Positions 36,169 through 46,112 are shown, numbered from the stretch's first letter. The stretch is 64,000 bases of DNA from Sphingorhabdus sp. YGSMI21 (GCF_002776575.1 NZ_CP022548.1:3549001-3613000), one strand, 5' to 3'. Made by a program: numbers and translations. The notes: generated from the letters alone by a model not told the origin.

Positions 36169-37749
36169 CTAATTCACTTTCGGTTTGCCGCGATCGGCCG
36201 GTTTTGCCGCAACCGTCCGCGGCTTTTTTGTCACCCGTCGGTACATTACCGAACCATCGGCAGAAACGGGCGGTTTTTCCGGTACCTTGCTGGCCTTTTT
36301 GGGTTGTTTGACAACCTCGCTCGGCTTCGCATCGCGCAGTTCATTGAAAGCCTTTTGCAGGCATTCCCTGAAAAACTCAACATCAGGCATTATCTTTCGA
36401 TCCGAGATGATACTGAAAGAGATCGTTCCGTTGTAGCTCGGAGTGGCAATGAACAGGCCCATCCCATGCGCCAGCGGTGCTAGACCATATTGATGGGTTA
36501 GCTTGGCACCGTTCATATAGAGCTGGATCTGCGGGCCGGGAACGTTGGAAACCATGAGGTTGCTCATCTTCGGAGCGAAACGTTCGTCGGTCAATATCCG
36601 CGAGACACCGGCCATTGTCACGCCGGGAATATGTTTCGACAGATCGGTCATGATCCGCGCACTCAGACCGGACTTTGCCGCCTTGGTTTCGCGGGTGGTA
36701 TCTCGGATCGCCTCCAGCCGTTCCAGCGGATCCGCGATATTCGACCAGATCTTGATCGTCATCGCCGAAATATTGTTACCGGGATTGGATTCATCGCCGG
36801 ACCGGCTGCGCGCATTGACCGGAGCGACCGCAACCAGAGAATCTTCGGGCAGTTCCTTATGCTTGGTTAGATAATGGCGCAAAGCCCCGCTGCAGATCGC
36901 CAGCACCACATCATTGATCGTCGACTCAGCTGCTTTTAGGCGCATTTTTTTCAGTTCGTCGAGATCGAAGGTGATCGCATCGAACATTTTATGCGGCGTA
37001 ACTGCAGCGTTGAAGCGGGTTTTGGGAACGCCGGACTCCGTCTTGTCGGCGCTGCCCGTCAGATTTTTTTGCGCCGATGAAAGAAGGGCCGGCGCAAATT
37101 TCATCAGCGCCTGGGTCAGTTTAACCGGAGACGTGACGGTACTGTTGATCGCGCGGTTCAGGATTTCGGCGGTTGTCGGCAGGGCATTGGCCTGGGTTTT
37201 GCCCTTGGGCAAGGGTATCGCTGGGGTCCCGTGGGGGTCCTTGTCGGAGATGGCCGCAAAGAAATGGGCGCCGGACACACCATCGATGGTCGAATGATGG
37301 ATCCGCGTCAAAATGGCATAGCTGCCCTTGGCATAGCCGGGAATATTATCCAGACCTTCCAGCACATACATGTCCCAGAGCGGCCGGTTCATATCCAGCG
37401 GCTTGCTGTGATGGCGCGCGACGTGGATACAGAATTGCCGCCAGTCGCCTGGTTCCGGCAAACGACTGTGCGAAATATGCGCTTCGAGATCGAAATGCTC
37501 GTCCTCCACCCAGTAGGGATGATCGATATCCAGCGGCAGACGATATAATTTCCGTTTGAACATGGGCGAGATGTCCATCCGTTTGCGCATATGTTCCATT
37601 ATGTCCTTGAACCTTACCTTACCGCCGGGAGCGGTGGACGGATCATAGATATAAACCGCCATGACATGGGTGAGATTGGTGGCGGACTGGATGTAGAGAA
37701 ATTGTGCATCCTGTGCACTCAGCTGGTTTATATTGCTCTGCTCGGTCAT
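36169..37749 (-). CDS. Wax ester synthase / diacylglycerol acyltransferase (WS/DGAT)
   Basis: 526 residues. Final step of neutral-lipid synthesis: acyl-CoA plus diacylglycerol (or fatty alcohol) to triacylglycerol (or wax ester). The catalytic motif is HHSTIDG at 151-157, and the C-terminal domain has VSNVPGP, the second family marker. The last 50 or so residues form a Lys/Pro-rich tail (KKASKVPEKPP ... RGKPKVN) not needed for the fold. ATG at 37749 is chosen by family alignment. It lies 25 bases after the PlsB-like gene. Confidence 0.94.
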   Translation of the reverse strand: MTEQSNINQLSAQDAQFLYIQSATNLTHVMAVYIYDPSTAPGGKVRFKDIMEHMRKRMDISPMFKRKLYRLPLDIDHPYWVEDEHFDLEAHISHSRLPEPGDWRQFCIHVARHHSKPLDMNRPLWDMYVLEGLDNIPGYAKGSYAILTRIHHSTIDGVSGAHFFAAISDKDPHGTPAIPLPKGKTQANALPTTAEILNRAINSTVTSPVKLTQALMKFAPALLSSAQKNLTGSADKTESGVPKTRFNAAVTPHKMFDAITFDLDELKKMRLKAAESTINDVVLAICSGALRHYLTKHKELPEDSLVAVAPVNARSRSGDESNPGNNISAMTIKIWSNIADPLERLEAIRDTTRETKAAKSGLSARIMTDLSKHIPGVTMAGVSRILTDERFAPKMSNLMVSNVPGPQIQLYMNGAKLTHQYGLAPLAHGMGLFIATPSYNGTISFSIISDRKIMPDVEFFRECLQKAFNELRDAKPSEVVKQPKKASKVPEKPPVSADGSVMYRRVTKKPRTVAAKPADRGKPKVN

Positions 37750-37774
37750 CAATCGTGTCCTTTCGACAGCGCGA

Positions 37775-40117
37775 TCATTCAAATATCTTGTCGGCCAGAA
37801 CAAGCAGTTCGAGCCGGGATTTTTCCATCCGCCGGGACAGGGCCCTGAATTTTCGCAGCAGTGCCTTGCGTTCGGCGATCGTTTCCGGAGTGGTTTCGCC
37901 GGTCAGCCCCAGTCCTGCAGCCATTCTGAAACCGTTCTCGAACAGGATTTTTCCGATCGAAGCCTCGCTGGTGATGCGGCGCAGAAGATAGGCCTGCCGC
38001 CCCTCCTTCAATGCCGTTTCCACACAGCTTTTCTTGTCGATCGCGTCACCAGGCTCCAGCCGCGACAGAATATCCAGAACGATGGTATAGGCTTCGACAA
38101 AGGGAAGGAATACGGCATGGCCAATCAACGGCTGGAAGCGGTTGGTGAGACTGGCCAGTTTGACGCCTCCTTCCTCCAGTTTTGCCTGCCAGTCCGGATC
38201 GGCACGCTGCAGTTCGGCTTTCAGATTCTCGCGATATTGCTGTTTCTCGGGATAGAAAAATTCGAATTTGAACAGGTCTCGAAGACGGTCGGTTTCTTCC
38301 CAGAATATTTCCGCTGCATTACGGTCCGTAACCTCCCGCGCCTTGAGAACCGACAGCTCGATGATCGCCTTGTCGAGGAAATGATGGATTATGGTGTTGC
38401 GATAATAGCTGGCAATCGGATGCTGGTCCGGCTCGATCGCGTAAACCAGCGTCGAGCCTTTGTCATAGCGCACGAGCAATCCGTTATTGACAAGCGTCTC
38501 GATGACCCGCTGAACACCCTCCAGATTTTTGTCCGTCAGATCTTCGCTCAGGCGAATGTCGCGCTCCCGGGCCCAGCCGACCAGAAAATTGATGACCGCG
38601 CGCAATTCGTCTTCCGTCATCGCGCGGGGGGCGGTGCCCAGCAGACAGAGGCACATCAATGATGTCAGGGTCAGAGGCGTTGCTCGATTGGCCTGTACCG
38701 CGACTTCAAACGCCATTTTCGACAGGGCTAGCCGGTCATTCGGGTTGGGCGCCTTTTTAACGACCACCGGTTCGCCGAAATCGACATAGACCTTTCCCAT
38801 CGGTTCTCGCAGGCTGCGAAGATAGCCGATGAACCAGCTTAATGATTCCGGTTTTTTGATCCGGCCGGTTTGTTCGCTGGCATATTCCTCAACATCCCGG
38901 ATAAGATCAAAACTGGTGACCACCGGGATGATATGGACGTTTTCAATGTCGTTGCTGTGCGCGCTGTCCATGACATATTTGAGCAGGCCATAACGCGGGG
39001 GCATCAGCTTGCCGAGCCGCGAGCGCGTGCCCTCGAAGGCCCAGGTCATCGGGAAGCGTTTTTCCAGCAGATAGCTGACATAATAGCGCAGCACGAGCTT
39101 GTAGACTGGGTTGTTCTCGAAACTGCGGCGGATGAAGATGGTCCCGGCACGGCGCAGCATGAAGCCCAGACCGAAGAAATCCAGATTGATGCCACCGAAC
39201 AGATGTATGAGCGGCAAGTCGTTCTGATAGGCCAGATCGGTGGCGGTCACACCGTCTATATAGGTCTTGTGGGTAAACAGCAGCAAAGTCGGATGTTCCC
39301 GCATCGTCTGGCGCAAGCGAGTCAGTTCCTTGCGGTCAAAGACGACATCGTCATCATAGCCCTGGGACAGCATGAACCGGTCGAGCTTTGCCTTCATGTC
39401 AATGAACAGCGGGCTTGGCCTTGCGATCAGTTCCTTCATATATTTTGCCGCTTGCTCGTAGAGCACCGCTTCGCTGTCACCCCGTTCGGTGGCGAGCTGG
39501 GTCATTGCGGCGCGAAACCGGGCGTCGCTGCGCAGCCCGTCGGCAACATGCCGGGGCACTTTGTAGCGCCGCCCGCGCAATCCGCGTTCGGCGATATCCA
39601 GCACAAGCCCGGCCTGGCGAACCACAAAGGCAGCAAATTCACTATTGTCAGTCTGGTCGTAATCCTTGCTGAGCTCGGCAAAATTCTGCTTGAGCTCGCC
39701 GATCGTCGCTGGCTGCCCGATCAGACATTGCGCCCGGCGCTTGTTGCGCAAGAGAATGGATCTGGCGCGGAACGCACCGGGATTGCGGGGGTCTCCCAAA
39801 ATGACATGGCGCATCTTGACGGCACGGCTTTTTTCAAAATTGGGAATCCGCCAGGCAATACGTACAGGGACAACGAGCGTATCCGGACTTTCCTTCAGCT
39901 TTTCCTCGAGACGGCCGAGGCGCATTTTGGCGCGCTCGTCGGAAATCGGCAGGCTGACCCAGTTAAGCGCCTCGTCTGGCCCGACGTCGGGTATCGATGT
40001 CCGGATCCAGTTGAGCAGATAGCGGCGTTCGACCCCGTTGCGCGCGTCGATGACAAACAATTTGGGACCTTGCGCCAGCAGCGGCCCGGAATTTGCGATT
40101 AGCGCTGCTTCGTCCAT
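37775..40117 (-). CDS. plsB: Glycerol-3-phosphate 1-O-acyltransferase (PlsB-like)
   Basis: 780 residues, the size of PlsB. It acylates glycerol-3-phosphate at position 1. Acyltransferase motifs: I, HKTYID (H at about residue 283, HX4D form); II around GGINLDFFGLGFMLRRAGTIFIRRS; III, FEGTRSRLGK; IV, HIIPVVTSFD. The ATG at 40117 has AGGAG five bases upstream and is preferred to the GTG at 40123. It lies 20 bases after the HAD-acyltransferase gene. The large C-terminal domain is less conserved. Confidence 0.93.
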   Translation of the reverse strand: MDEAALIANSGPLLAQGPKLFVIDARNGVERRYLLNWIRTSIPDVGPDEALNWVSLPISDERAKMRLGRLEEKLKESPDTLVVPVRIAWRIPNFEKSRAVKMRHVILGDPRNPGAFRARSILLRNKRRAQCLIGQPATIGELKQNFAELSKDYDQTDNSEFAAFVVRQAGLVLDIAERGLRGRRYKVPRHVADGLRSDARFRAAMTQLATERGDSEAVLYEQAAKYMKELIARPSPLFIDMKAKLDRFMLSQGYDDDVVFDRKELTRLRQTMREHPTLLLFTHKTYIDGVTATDLAYQNDLPLIHLFGGINLDFFGLGFMLRRAGTIFIRRSFENNPVYKLVLRYYVSYLLEKRFPMTWAFEGTRSRLGKLMPPRYGLLKYVMDSAHSNDIENVHIIPVVTSFDLIRDVEEYASEQTGRIKKPESLSWFIGYLRSLREPMGKVYVDFGEPVVVKKAPNPNDRLALSKMAFEVAVQANRATPLTLTSLMCLCLLGTAPRAMTEDELRAVINFLVGWARERDIRLSEDLTDKNLEGVQRVIETLVNNGLLVRYDKGSTLVYAIEPDQHPIASYYRNTIIHHFLDKAIIELSVLKAREVTDRNAAEIFWEETDRLRDLFKFEFFYPEKQQYRENLKAELQRADPDWQAKLEEGGVKLASLTNRFQPLIGHAVFLPFVEAYTIVLDILSRLEPGDAIDKKSCVETALKEGRQAYLLRRITSEASIGKILFENGFRMAAGLGLTGETTPETIAERKALLRKFRALSRRMEKSRLELLVLADKIFE

Positions 40118-40137
40118 CCCCACTCCTCGACTCCAGC

Positions 40138-41784
40138 TTATTCAGCCGCTTCCATTTTCGACGGCTTTGGTGCTGCCGGCTTGCTTGACGGGGTAGATCG
40201 GCGGGCGGCCTGCTTGGCAACGGGCTTTTTTGTTACTGTCTTTTTCGTTCCGGCTTTGCGCTTTGTGCTTTTCTTTGGCGCAGCCGTCTTTTTATCCGGT
40301 GAACGCTCCTCGTTCACCAGCGCCTCCAGCGCGTCCTCTTCTTCCGCCTGCCCCAGAGCGTCAAGGAACATGCCACGCACTTCCGCAACATGCTGGTTCA
40401 TCGTCCGGCTGGTCCACTTGCTGGTATCGACTGCAGGTAGGACGTCAACGCGTACCTTTGCGGGGCGCATCAGAAATTCGTTCTTGGGAGCTACATCGCC
40501 GGCATTGTGGATGGCGATCGGTACCATGGGCACACCCGCCTGGATCGCCATATGGAAAGCACCTTTCTTGAAAGGCCCGAGTTTCGGCGAAAGCGTCCGC
40601 GTGCCCTCTGGAGCGATGACAATGGATTTGCCGTCGATCTTCACCGCATCGATCAGTGGTGCCATCGCCTTGATCGCGCTCCCGGCATTGGCCCGGTCGA
40701 TGAAGACCGTTCCGGCCAGTTCCATCAATTTGCCGATCACCGGCGTGTCACGCACCTCCTTCTTGGCCACGCCGCCCATGTCCCGGCGGATCAGTTTGGC
40801 CAGGATCATAACGTCGGCCTTGCTCTGGTGGTTAAACACGAAAATGCATGGGCGCGAGGTCCAGAGATTCTCCTCACCGGTCACTTCCAGCTCGCAGCCG
40901 GTCAAAGCGGTGGCAATATCGCCAAAGAGACCGGTGGAAAAATTCATGGCTTCCCGCTTCGATCCGGTCAGCGCCCAGATGGGCAGAGAAGCCACGGCGG
41001 AACCGATCAGCGATCCGGTAGCATAGATGGTCCGGACATAATCCACCGGCTTGCCCTGCCCCCGGCTTTCATATTTTTCCAGCGGCCAGCCATGTTCGCG
41101 CGCCGCTTCGCGCAATTTTGTATTGGGGTTCAACGGCCGCGGCTTGCCCACTCTTTCCAGCAATTCGATATCGTCATAGCTGTCGGAATAGAAATAGCTG
41201 TTGTCGAGATCCAGGCCATATTCTGCTGCAAGACCTTCGGCTGCGATCACCTTGCCTTCGCCGAAGCAGAGCGGTCGGATGATATTGCCGGTAAATTCTC
41301 CATTCTCGACTTCATATTGCGAACACAGCACATGTTCGATATCGAGATCGCGGGCAGTCGGCTCGATCTGGTAGATGGTGGCGGAGGAGACGATGGCGAT
41401 CGTATGACCCTTGGCGCGATGGGCCTCGATCAGAGCGCGCGCTTCGGGATAGACTTTGCGGGCAATATGCTTTTCGTAGAGCTCCTCGCCAAATTCGAAA
41501 TAACTGTCTTCGGTAACGCCCTTCATGAATTTCGCGGCACCCGACATCAGGCCAGAGAAACCCATGTTGCCGGTGCTGTACTGAGCCATCACATTGATCG
41601 TTTCGACCACTTCCTCAGCGGTCATTTCCCGACGCTTGATCTTCTCCCAGAGCATCGCGGTGGCCGAATAGCCGGCAATGATGGTCCCATCGAAATCGAA
41701 AAGAGCGGCAATATGCGCGCCTTCCGGAGCATCCAGCACGTCTTGCAAATGGGATTGATATTCAGCCGTTTTAGTCTTGGTCAT
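40138..41784 (-). CDS. HAD phosphatase - 1-acylglycerol-3-phosphate acyltransferase fusion
   Basis: 548 residues in three parts. Residues about 20-250 are a HAD-IB phosphatase (FDFDGTI, VSSATIY, then YFYSDSYDDIELL). About 260-470 form a PlsC-like acyltransferase (NHQSKAD, EGTRTLS). The last 60 residues are a Lys/Ala/Pro-rich tail (KKSTKRKAGTKKTVTKK). The acyltransferase should convert lysophosphatidate to phosphatidate. The HAD part could dephosphorylate phosphatidate to diacylglycerol (inference). This fusion is also found beside plsB in mycobacteria. It is first gene of the lipid operon. Confidence 0.92.
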   Translation of the reverse strand: MTKTKTAEYQSHLQDVLDAPEGAHIAALFDFDGTIIAGYSATAMLWEKIKRREMTAEEVVETINVMAQYSTGNMGFSGLMSGAAKFMKGVTEDSYFEFGEELYEKHIARKVYPEARALIEAHRAKGHTIAIVSSATIYQIEPTARDLDIEHVLCSQYEVENGEFTGNIIRPLCFGEGKVIAAEGLAAEYGLDLDNSYFYSDSYDDIELLERVGKPRPLNPNTKLREAAREHGWPLEKYESRGQGKPVDYVRTIYATGSLIGSAVASLPIWALTGSKREAMNFSTGLFGDIATALTGCELEVTGEENLWTSRPCIFVFNHQSKADVMILAKLIRRDMGGVAKKEVRDTPVIGKLMELAGTVFIDRANAGSAIKAMAPLIDAVKIDGKSIVIAPEGTRTLSPKLGPFKKGAFHMAIQAGVPMVPIAIHNAGDVAPKNEFLMRPAKVRVDVLPAVDTSKWTSRTMNQHVAEVRGMFLDALGQAEEEDALEALVNEERSPDKKTAAPKKSTKRKAGTKKTVTKKPVAKQAARRSTPSSKPAAPKPSKMEAAE

Positions 41785-41993
41785 TCAAATGTCCCTCGCC
41801 GAAAGTCTATCGTGCCAAAAAACAGCAGGATTTCCCAGCTTTTAATGGCGAAAAATCGGATTCACCGCGCGATCGGCGGTGAAAGTCCCTTTATGGTTCA
41901 ACTGTGACCGAAGAGTGAAGATTCTCTGGCCGGAAAGCAGCATAATCGATGCCCGCTTTTTTGCCTGTTCGCGCTGGCGGTCGCAAAGGCCGG

Positions 41994-42596
41994 TCAGGGA
42001 AAGTCAACTTTCGCAGTGATGGTCCTCTGGATCACCGTGATCACGCACATCGCGGCATAAACGGTCGCGATGACAGTAAAATATTGGGGCAGCAGGCACA
42101 TCAGCACAAAGGCGGTGATGGTCTCCGTCCCTTCCGCGAGCCCTGTATTGTAGAAGAAGCTTTTCTTGCCATGCGCGTCGGTTTCGCGGCCCGCTTTCGC
42201 CGCCATCACCGCATAAGCGAGGAAGCTGATACCGGTCAGGGTGAAGCTGGCGATCAGGATCATCGCATAAGGCAGATTGACCGGGACGGCGAAGCCGAAG
42301 CCAAGCGGGACCGCGACGTAAAAGGCAAAGTCGCCGACAATATCGAGATAGCCGCCGAAATCGGATTGCCTGGTTGCACGGGCGACGGCTCCGTCGAGGC
42401 CGTCGAGCAAACGGCTTAGCAGCAGCAGCGCCAGACCCAGTAGATAATAGCGATAGCCGATGGCGACGCCCGCGCCGATGCCGATTGCCGCGCCCGTAAG
42501 CGTGACCTGATTGGCCGTGATGCCTGCCCGCGCCATCCTCTTGCCGATGGCGTTGAGCGGCGGGTCGATCAGCGGCCTTATCCGGGAATCAAGCAT
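41994..42596 (-). CDS. CDP-alcohol phosphatidyltransferase family protein
   Basis: 200-residue integral membrane enzyme that moves a phosphatidyl group from CDP-diacylglycerol to an alcohol. The metal-binding signature appears as LDGLDGAVARATRQSDFGG followed by YLDIVGD. Several transmembrane helices fill the rest. The acceptor alcohol (glycerol-phosphate, inositol, serine or other) cannot be told. It lies 9 bases downstream of the nucleoside transporter gene, same strand. Confidence 0.88.
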   Translation of the reverse strand: MLDSRIRPLIDPPLNAIGKRMARAGITANQVTLTGAAIGIGAGVAIGYRYYLLGLALLLLSRLLDGLDGAVARATRQSDFGGYLDIVGDFAFYVAVPLGFGFAVPVNLPYAMILIASFTLTGISFLAYAVMAAKAGRETDAHGKKSFFYNTGLAEGTETITAFVLMCLLPQYFTVIATVYAAMCVITVIQRTITAKVDFP

Positions 42597-42605
42597 CTGG
42601 CCTCC

Positions 42606-43874
42606 TCACGCAAAGCTTATCAACCCGATCACCGCGCCGGTCATAGCGGTGGCGCAATTGCCGGCGATCCAGCTTTTCATGCCCAGCCCGGCGACTTCCA
42701 CGCGCCGCGATGGTGCCAGCGTGCCAATCGTCGATACCAGCAAGCCGACGCTGGCGAGATTGGCGAAACCGCACAAGGCGTAGACGACAATCAACTGGCT
42801 GCGCGGATCGAAGGTTCCTTCCGGCAGCGCCGAGAGATCGAGATAGGCGACATATTCGTTGAGGATTGTTTTTGTCCCCATCAAGGCCCCGGCGGCCGGC
42901 GCCTGATCCCAGGGCACGCCCAAGGTCCACATCAGGGGCGCAAACAGCCATCCGAAGGCACGTCTGATCGTTATCGCCTGACCGTCGATATAAGGCAATA
43001 TCGTCAATATCTGGTCTACCAGCGCAACTAGCGCAAACACCACAAGGATGATGCCGATCACTGCCAGAAACACCTGCACACCTTCCATGGTTCCACGGAC
43101 GATGGCGTCGATACTGCCATCATATTTGAGACCCGGCTGCTCGTCGCCGGTCTCGGTCTTGCCGTCTCCCGGGACCATCAGCCGGGCCAATAATATCGCG
43201 GCCGGCAGCGAGATCAGCGATGCGGAGATCATATGGCCAACGGCGTTGGGCACAGTGGCCGACAGGGTAGAAGCATAGAGAACCAGTATCGCGCCGGAGA
43301 TGGTCGACATCGCCAGCACCATGACCATGAACAGCTCCGCCCGGCTCATCTTCTCGAAATAGGCGCGCAAAACCAGCGGCGATTCCACTACGCCGAGGAA
43401 GATATTGGCGCCGCCGCTGAGGCCAACCACGCCGCTGACACCCATGGTCTTGCGCAGCGCCCAGGACAGCCCGCGAACAATCCAGGCGAGCACGCCCCAG
43501 TGCCACAGCAAGGCGGACAGCGCCGAGAAGACGATGACCAGAGGCAATATCTGAAAAGCGATGATCAGCGGCGGCTGCGCGCCTTCCTTCAATACAAAGG
43601 GCAGTTCCGCCCCGCCGGCATAGCCGAACATATAGGATGATCCGACCAGCGTGGCTTTTTCAATCGCCATCACGCCCTGATTGGCGAGGCCGATAATATC
43701 CCAGACAAAGGGCACCCGGACGATCACCAGCGCAATGGCAAATTGCAGCAACAAAGCCCCGCCGATCCATTTCCAGCTTGGCCGGGCCTGCCGGTTTTCC
43801 GACAGGAGCCAGACGAACAGGAGGATCAGCGTCAGGCCGATCAGGCCCTGGCCTTGCTGCAAGATTGCCATCAT
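42606..43874 (-). CDS. nupC: Concentrative nucleoside transporter (NupC/CNT family)
   Basis: 422-residue inner-membrane symporter for nucleosides. About 8-10 hydrophobic helices. Family markers are GLSGGANIFLGVVESPLVLRAY (nucleoside/Na+ or H+ binding) and the C-terminal GTKTILNEYVAYLDL and ALCGFANLASVGLL segments. The ATG at 43874 overlaps the upstream flavoprotein stop by 4 bases. The frame extends further up without transporter sequence. Confidence 0.92.
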   Translation of the reverse strand: MMAILQQGQGLIGLTLILLFVWLLSENRQARPSWKWIGGALLLQFAIALVIVRVPFVWDIIGLANQGVMAIEKATLVGSSYMFGYAGGAELPFVLKEGAQPPLIIAFQILPLVIVFSALSALLWHWGVLAWIVRGLSWALRKTMGVSGVVGLSGGANIFLGVVESPLVLRAYFEKMSRAELFMVMVLAMSTISGAILVLYASTLSATVPNAVGHMISASLISLPAAILLARLMVPGDGKTETGDEQPGLKYDGSIDAIVRGTMEGVQVFLAVIGIILVVFALVALVDQILTILPYIDGQAITIRRAFGWLFAPLMWTLGVPWDQAPAAGALMGTKTILNEYVAYLDLSALPEGTFDPRSQLIVVYALCGFANLASVGLLVSTIGTLAPSRRVEVAGLGMKSWIAGNCATAMTGAVIGLISFA

Positions 43875-46021
43875 CCGCGCATCCAGTCGTGATAACGCTC
43901 GACCCAGCGCAGCAGGCCTTGCGGCGCATGCGCCCGTTTCCATTCGCCGGCGGCATATTTATTCGCCTCGGCCATGGTCGGATAGGTATGGATCGTGCCC
44001 AAAATCTTGTTGAGGCCGAGCTTGTATTTCATCGCCAGCACATATTCGGCGAGCAGTTCCCCAGCATGGTCGCCGACAATGGTAACGCCCAGGATCTTGT
44101 CCTTGCCCGGCGGGGTCAATACTTTGACAAATCCCTTGGTAGCGCTGTCCGCAATCGCCCGGTCCAGCTCGTGCATCTGGTAGGTCGTGACTTCATAGGC
44201 GATGTTCTGCGCCTTGGCGTCCTGCTCGTTCAGGCCGACCCTCGCAATTTCGGGATCGATGAAGGTGGTCCACGGGATCACCCGATAGTCGGCCTTGAAC
44301 TTGCGGAACTGGCCGAACAGGGCGTTGACCGAAGCAAACCACGCCTGATGCGATGCCACATGAGTGAACTGATAGGGGCCTGCCACATCACCAGCAGCAA
44401 AGATATTGGGATAGAGGGTGGCCAGATAGTCGTCGGTCACCACCGTTTTGTCGGTTTCAATGCCCAGTTCTTCCAGTCCGAAGCCGCTCAACCGGGCGCT
44501 GCGTCCGACTGCAACCACCAGCGCATCGAAGGCGATGCTCTTCTCTATGCCATCTGCAGAAAGGATCAGGCGCTTCTCGCCGTCCACCCGTTCACAGCGG
44601 ATCGCATCATGGCCGGTGAGCACTTCGACGCCCGAGCTTTGCTGCGCGCCGAGAGCCAGTTCCGCGACTTCATCATCTTCGCGCGCCAGCAGGCGATCCG
44701 AACGCTCCACCTGCACCACCTCGGCACCGAGCCGGGCAAAGGCCTGGCTCAATTCGCAGCCAATCGGGCCGCCGCCGAGTATGATCATGCGCTTGGGGAT
44801 GTCGTCCATCTGCGCGAATTCTTCCCACAGGGTATCGCTGGTGACGTAGCCGACTTCATCGAGGCCGGGCAGATCGGGCACAAACGGCCGGCCGCCGGTC
44901 GCGATGACGATGGAGCGGGTGGTGAGCCTCTGTGTCTCGCCGTCCTCGCGCTTGATCTCGACTGTCCACGGATCGACGATCGTCGCATAGCCCTTCACCA
45001 CATCGACACCGAGACCGGTATAGCGCTCGACGCTGTCATGCGGTTCGATCTCCGCGATAATGCCGTGAATGCGCTGCATCACCGCCTTGAAACTATAGGT
45101 CGGTTCGACCTTGTCCAGACCATAAACATCGCCGTGACGCATCTGTTCGGCAACCTTGGCGCTCTTGATCAGCGCCTTGCTGGGCACACAGCCGTAGTTG
45201 AGGCAGTCGCCGCCCATTTTCGATGCTTCGACCAGCGTCACCTTGGCTTTTACCGTGGCCGCAATATAAGAGGAAACCAGACCGGCCGCGCCGGCTCCGA
45301 TCACCACCATATTGCGGTCATATTTTTTCGGTCTGGTCCAGCGCGCGTAAACTTTCCGGCGCTTGATCAGTCCGACGATCCACTTGCCGATCCACGGCGT
45401 TATGCCGAGCGCGGCGAAGGACAATAGCAGGCCGGGCGAGCCGATATCGCTGACCTCGTCGATATTGGCGAGCTGGGTCCCCGCATTCACATAGACCACT
45501 GTGCCGAGCAACATGCCGATCTGGCTGACGATATAGAAGGTCCGGGCTTTTATAGCCGTCAGCCCCATAAGCAGGTTGATCAGGAAGAAGGGAAATATGG
45601 GGACCAGACGGAGCGTCAGCAGGTAGAAGGGCCCATCTTTCTCGACGCCGTCGTCGATAGCCTTCAACCGGTCACCGAAACGCGCCTTGATCGTGTCACG
45701 GAACAGATAGCGCGACGAGAGGAAGGCGATGGTCGCGCCGATTGTTGATGCGAAGGACACGATGATCGTGCCGGCTAGGACGCCGAACAAGGCGCCAGCC
45801 GCAAGGGTCAGAATGAGCGCGCCCGGTAAGGATGCCGCCGTCGCCGCTACATAGATCAGGAAGAAAATGCCAATGACCAGAAAGGGCGCCGCCCGATATT
45901 GCGCGTCAAAGGCGGCTTGCTGCTCCTTCAGATTGGCGAGCGTCAGCTGCGAGCCGAGATCGAAGTAGAAGAAGCTGGCGATAGCTATGGCGAACAGCAG
46001 AAGGATCAGTATTTTTTTCAT
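43871..46021 (-). CDS. VTT (DedA/TVP38) domain - FAD disulfide oxidoreductase fusion
   Basis: 716 residues. Residues 1-225 are a TVP38/TMEM64 (VTT) membrane domain with several helices. From about 238 follows a class I pyridine nucleotide-disulfide oxidoreductase: FAD loop VVIGAGAAGLVSS, redox pair in GGDCLNYGCVPSK, NAD(P) loop ILGGGPIGCEL, then NIFAAGDVAG. The catalytic His-Pro near the C-terminus of lipoamide dehydrogenases is replaced by Tyr (IHTYPTMAEA), as in mercuric-reductase-like proteins, yet the C-terminal cysteine pair of true MerA is absent. The membrane-bound flavoprotein has unknown substrate. Confidence 0.9.
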   Translation of the reverse strand: MKKILILLLFAIAIASFFYFDLGSQLTLANLKEQQAAFDAQYRAAPFLVIGIFFLIYVAATAASLPGALILTLAAGALFGVLAGTIIVSFASTIGATIAFLSSRYLFRDTIKARFGDRLKAIDDGVEKDGPFYLLTLRLVPIFPFFLINLLMGLTAIKARTFYIVSQIGMLLGTVVYVNAGTQLANIDEVSDIGSPGLLLSFAALGITPWIGKWIVGLIKRRKVYARWTRPKKYDRNMVVIGAGAAGLVSSYIAATVKAKVTLVEASKMGGDCLNYGCVPSKALIKSAKVAEQMRHGDVYGLDKVEPTYSFKAVMQRIHGIIAEIEPHDSVERYTGLGVDVVKGYATIVDPWTVEIKREDGETQRLTTRSIVIATGGRPFVPDLPGLDEVGYVTSDTLWEEFAQMDDIPKRMIILGGGPIGCELSQAFARLGAEVVQVERSDRLLAREDDEVAELALGAQQSSGVEVLTGHDAIRCERVDGEKRLILSADGIEKSIAFDALVVAVGRSARLSGFGLEELGIETDKTVVTDDYLATLYPNIFAAGDVAGPYQFTHVASHQAWFASVNALFGQFRKFKADYRVIPWTTFIDPEIARVGLNEQDAKAQNIAYEVTTYQMHELDRAIADSATKGFVKVLTPPGKDKILGVTIVGDHAGELLAEYVLAMKYKLGLNKILGTIHTYPTMAEANKYAAGEWKRAHAPQGLLRWVERYHDWMRG

Positions 46022-46112
46022 GTAATTCTTTCCGCCCGACGGGGCTCCGCTGCACTGGCCAGCCTTGAATATCGTCTCCTATATGGAGCTTCTGCCCGCT
46101 TTGGAACCTAGC

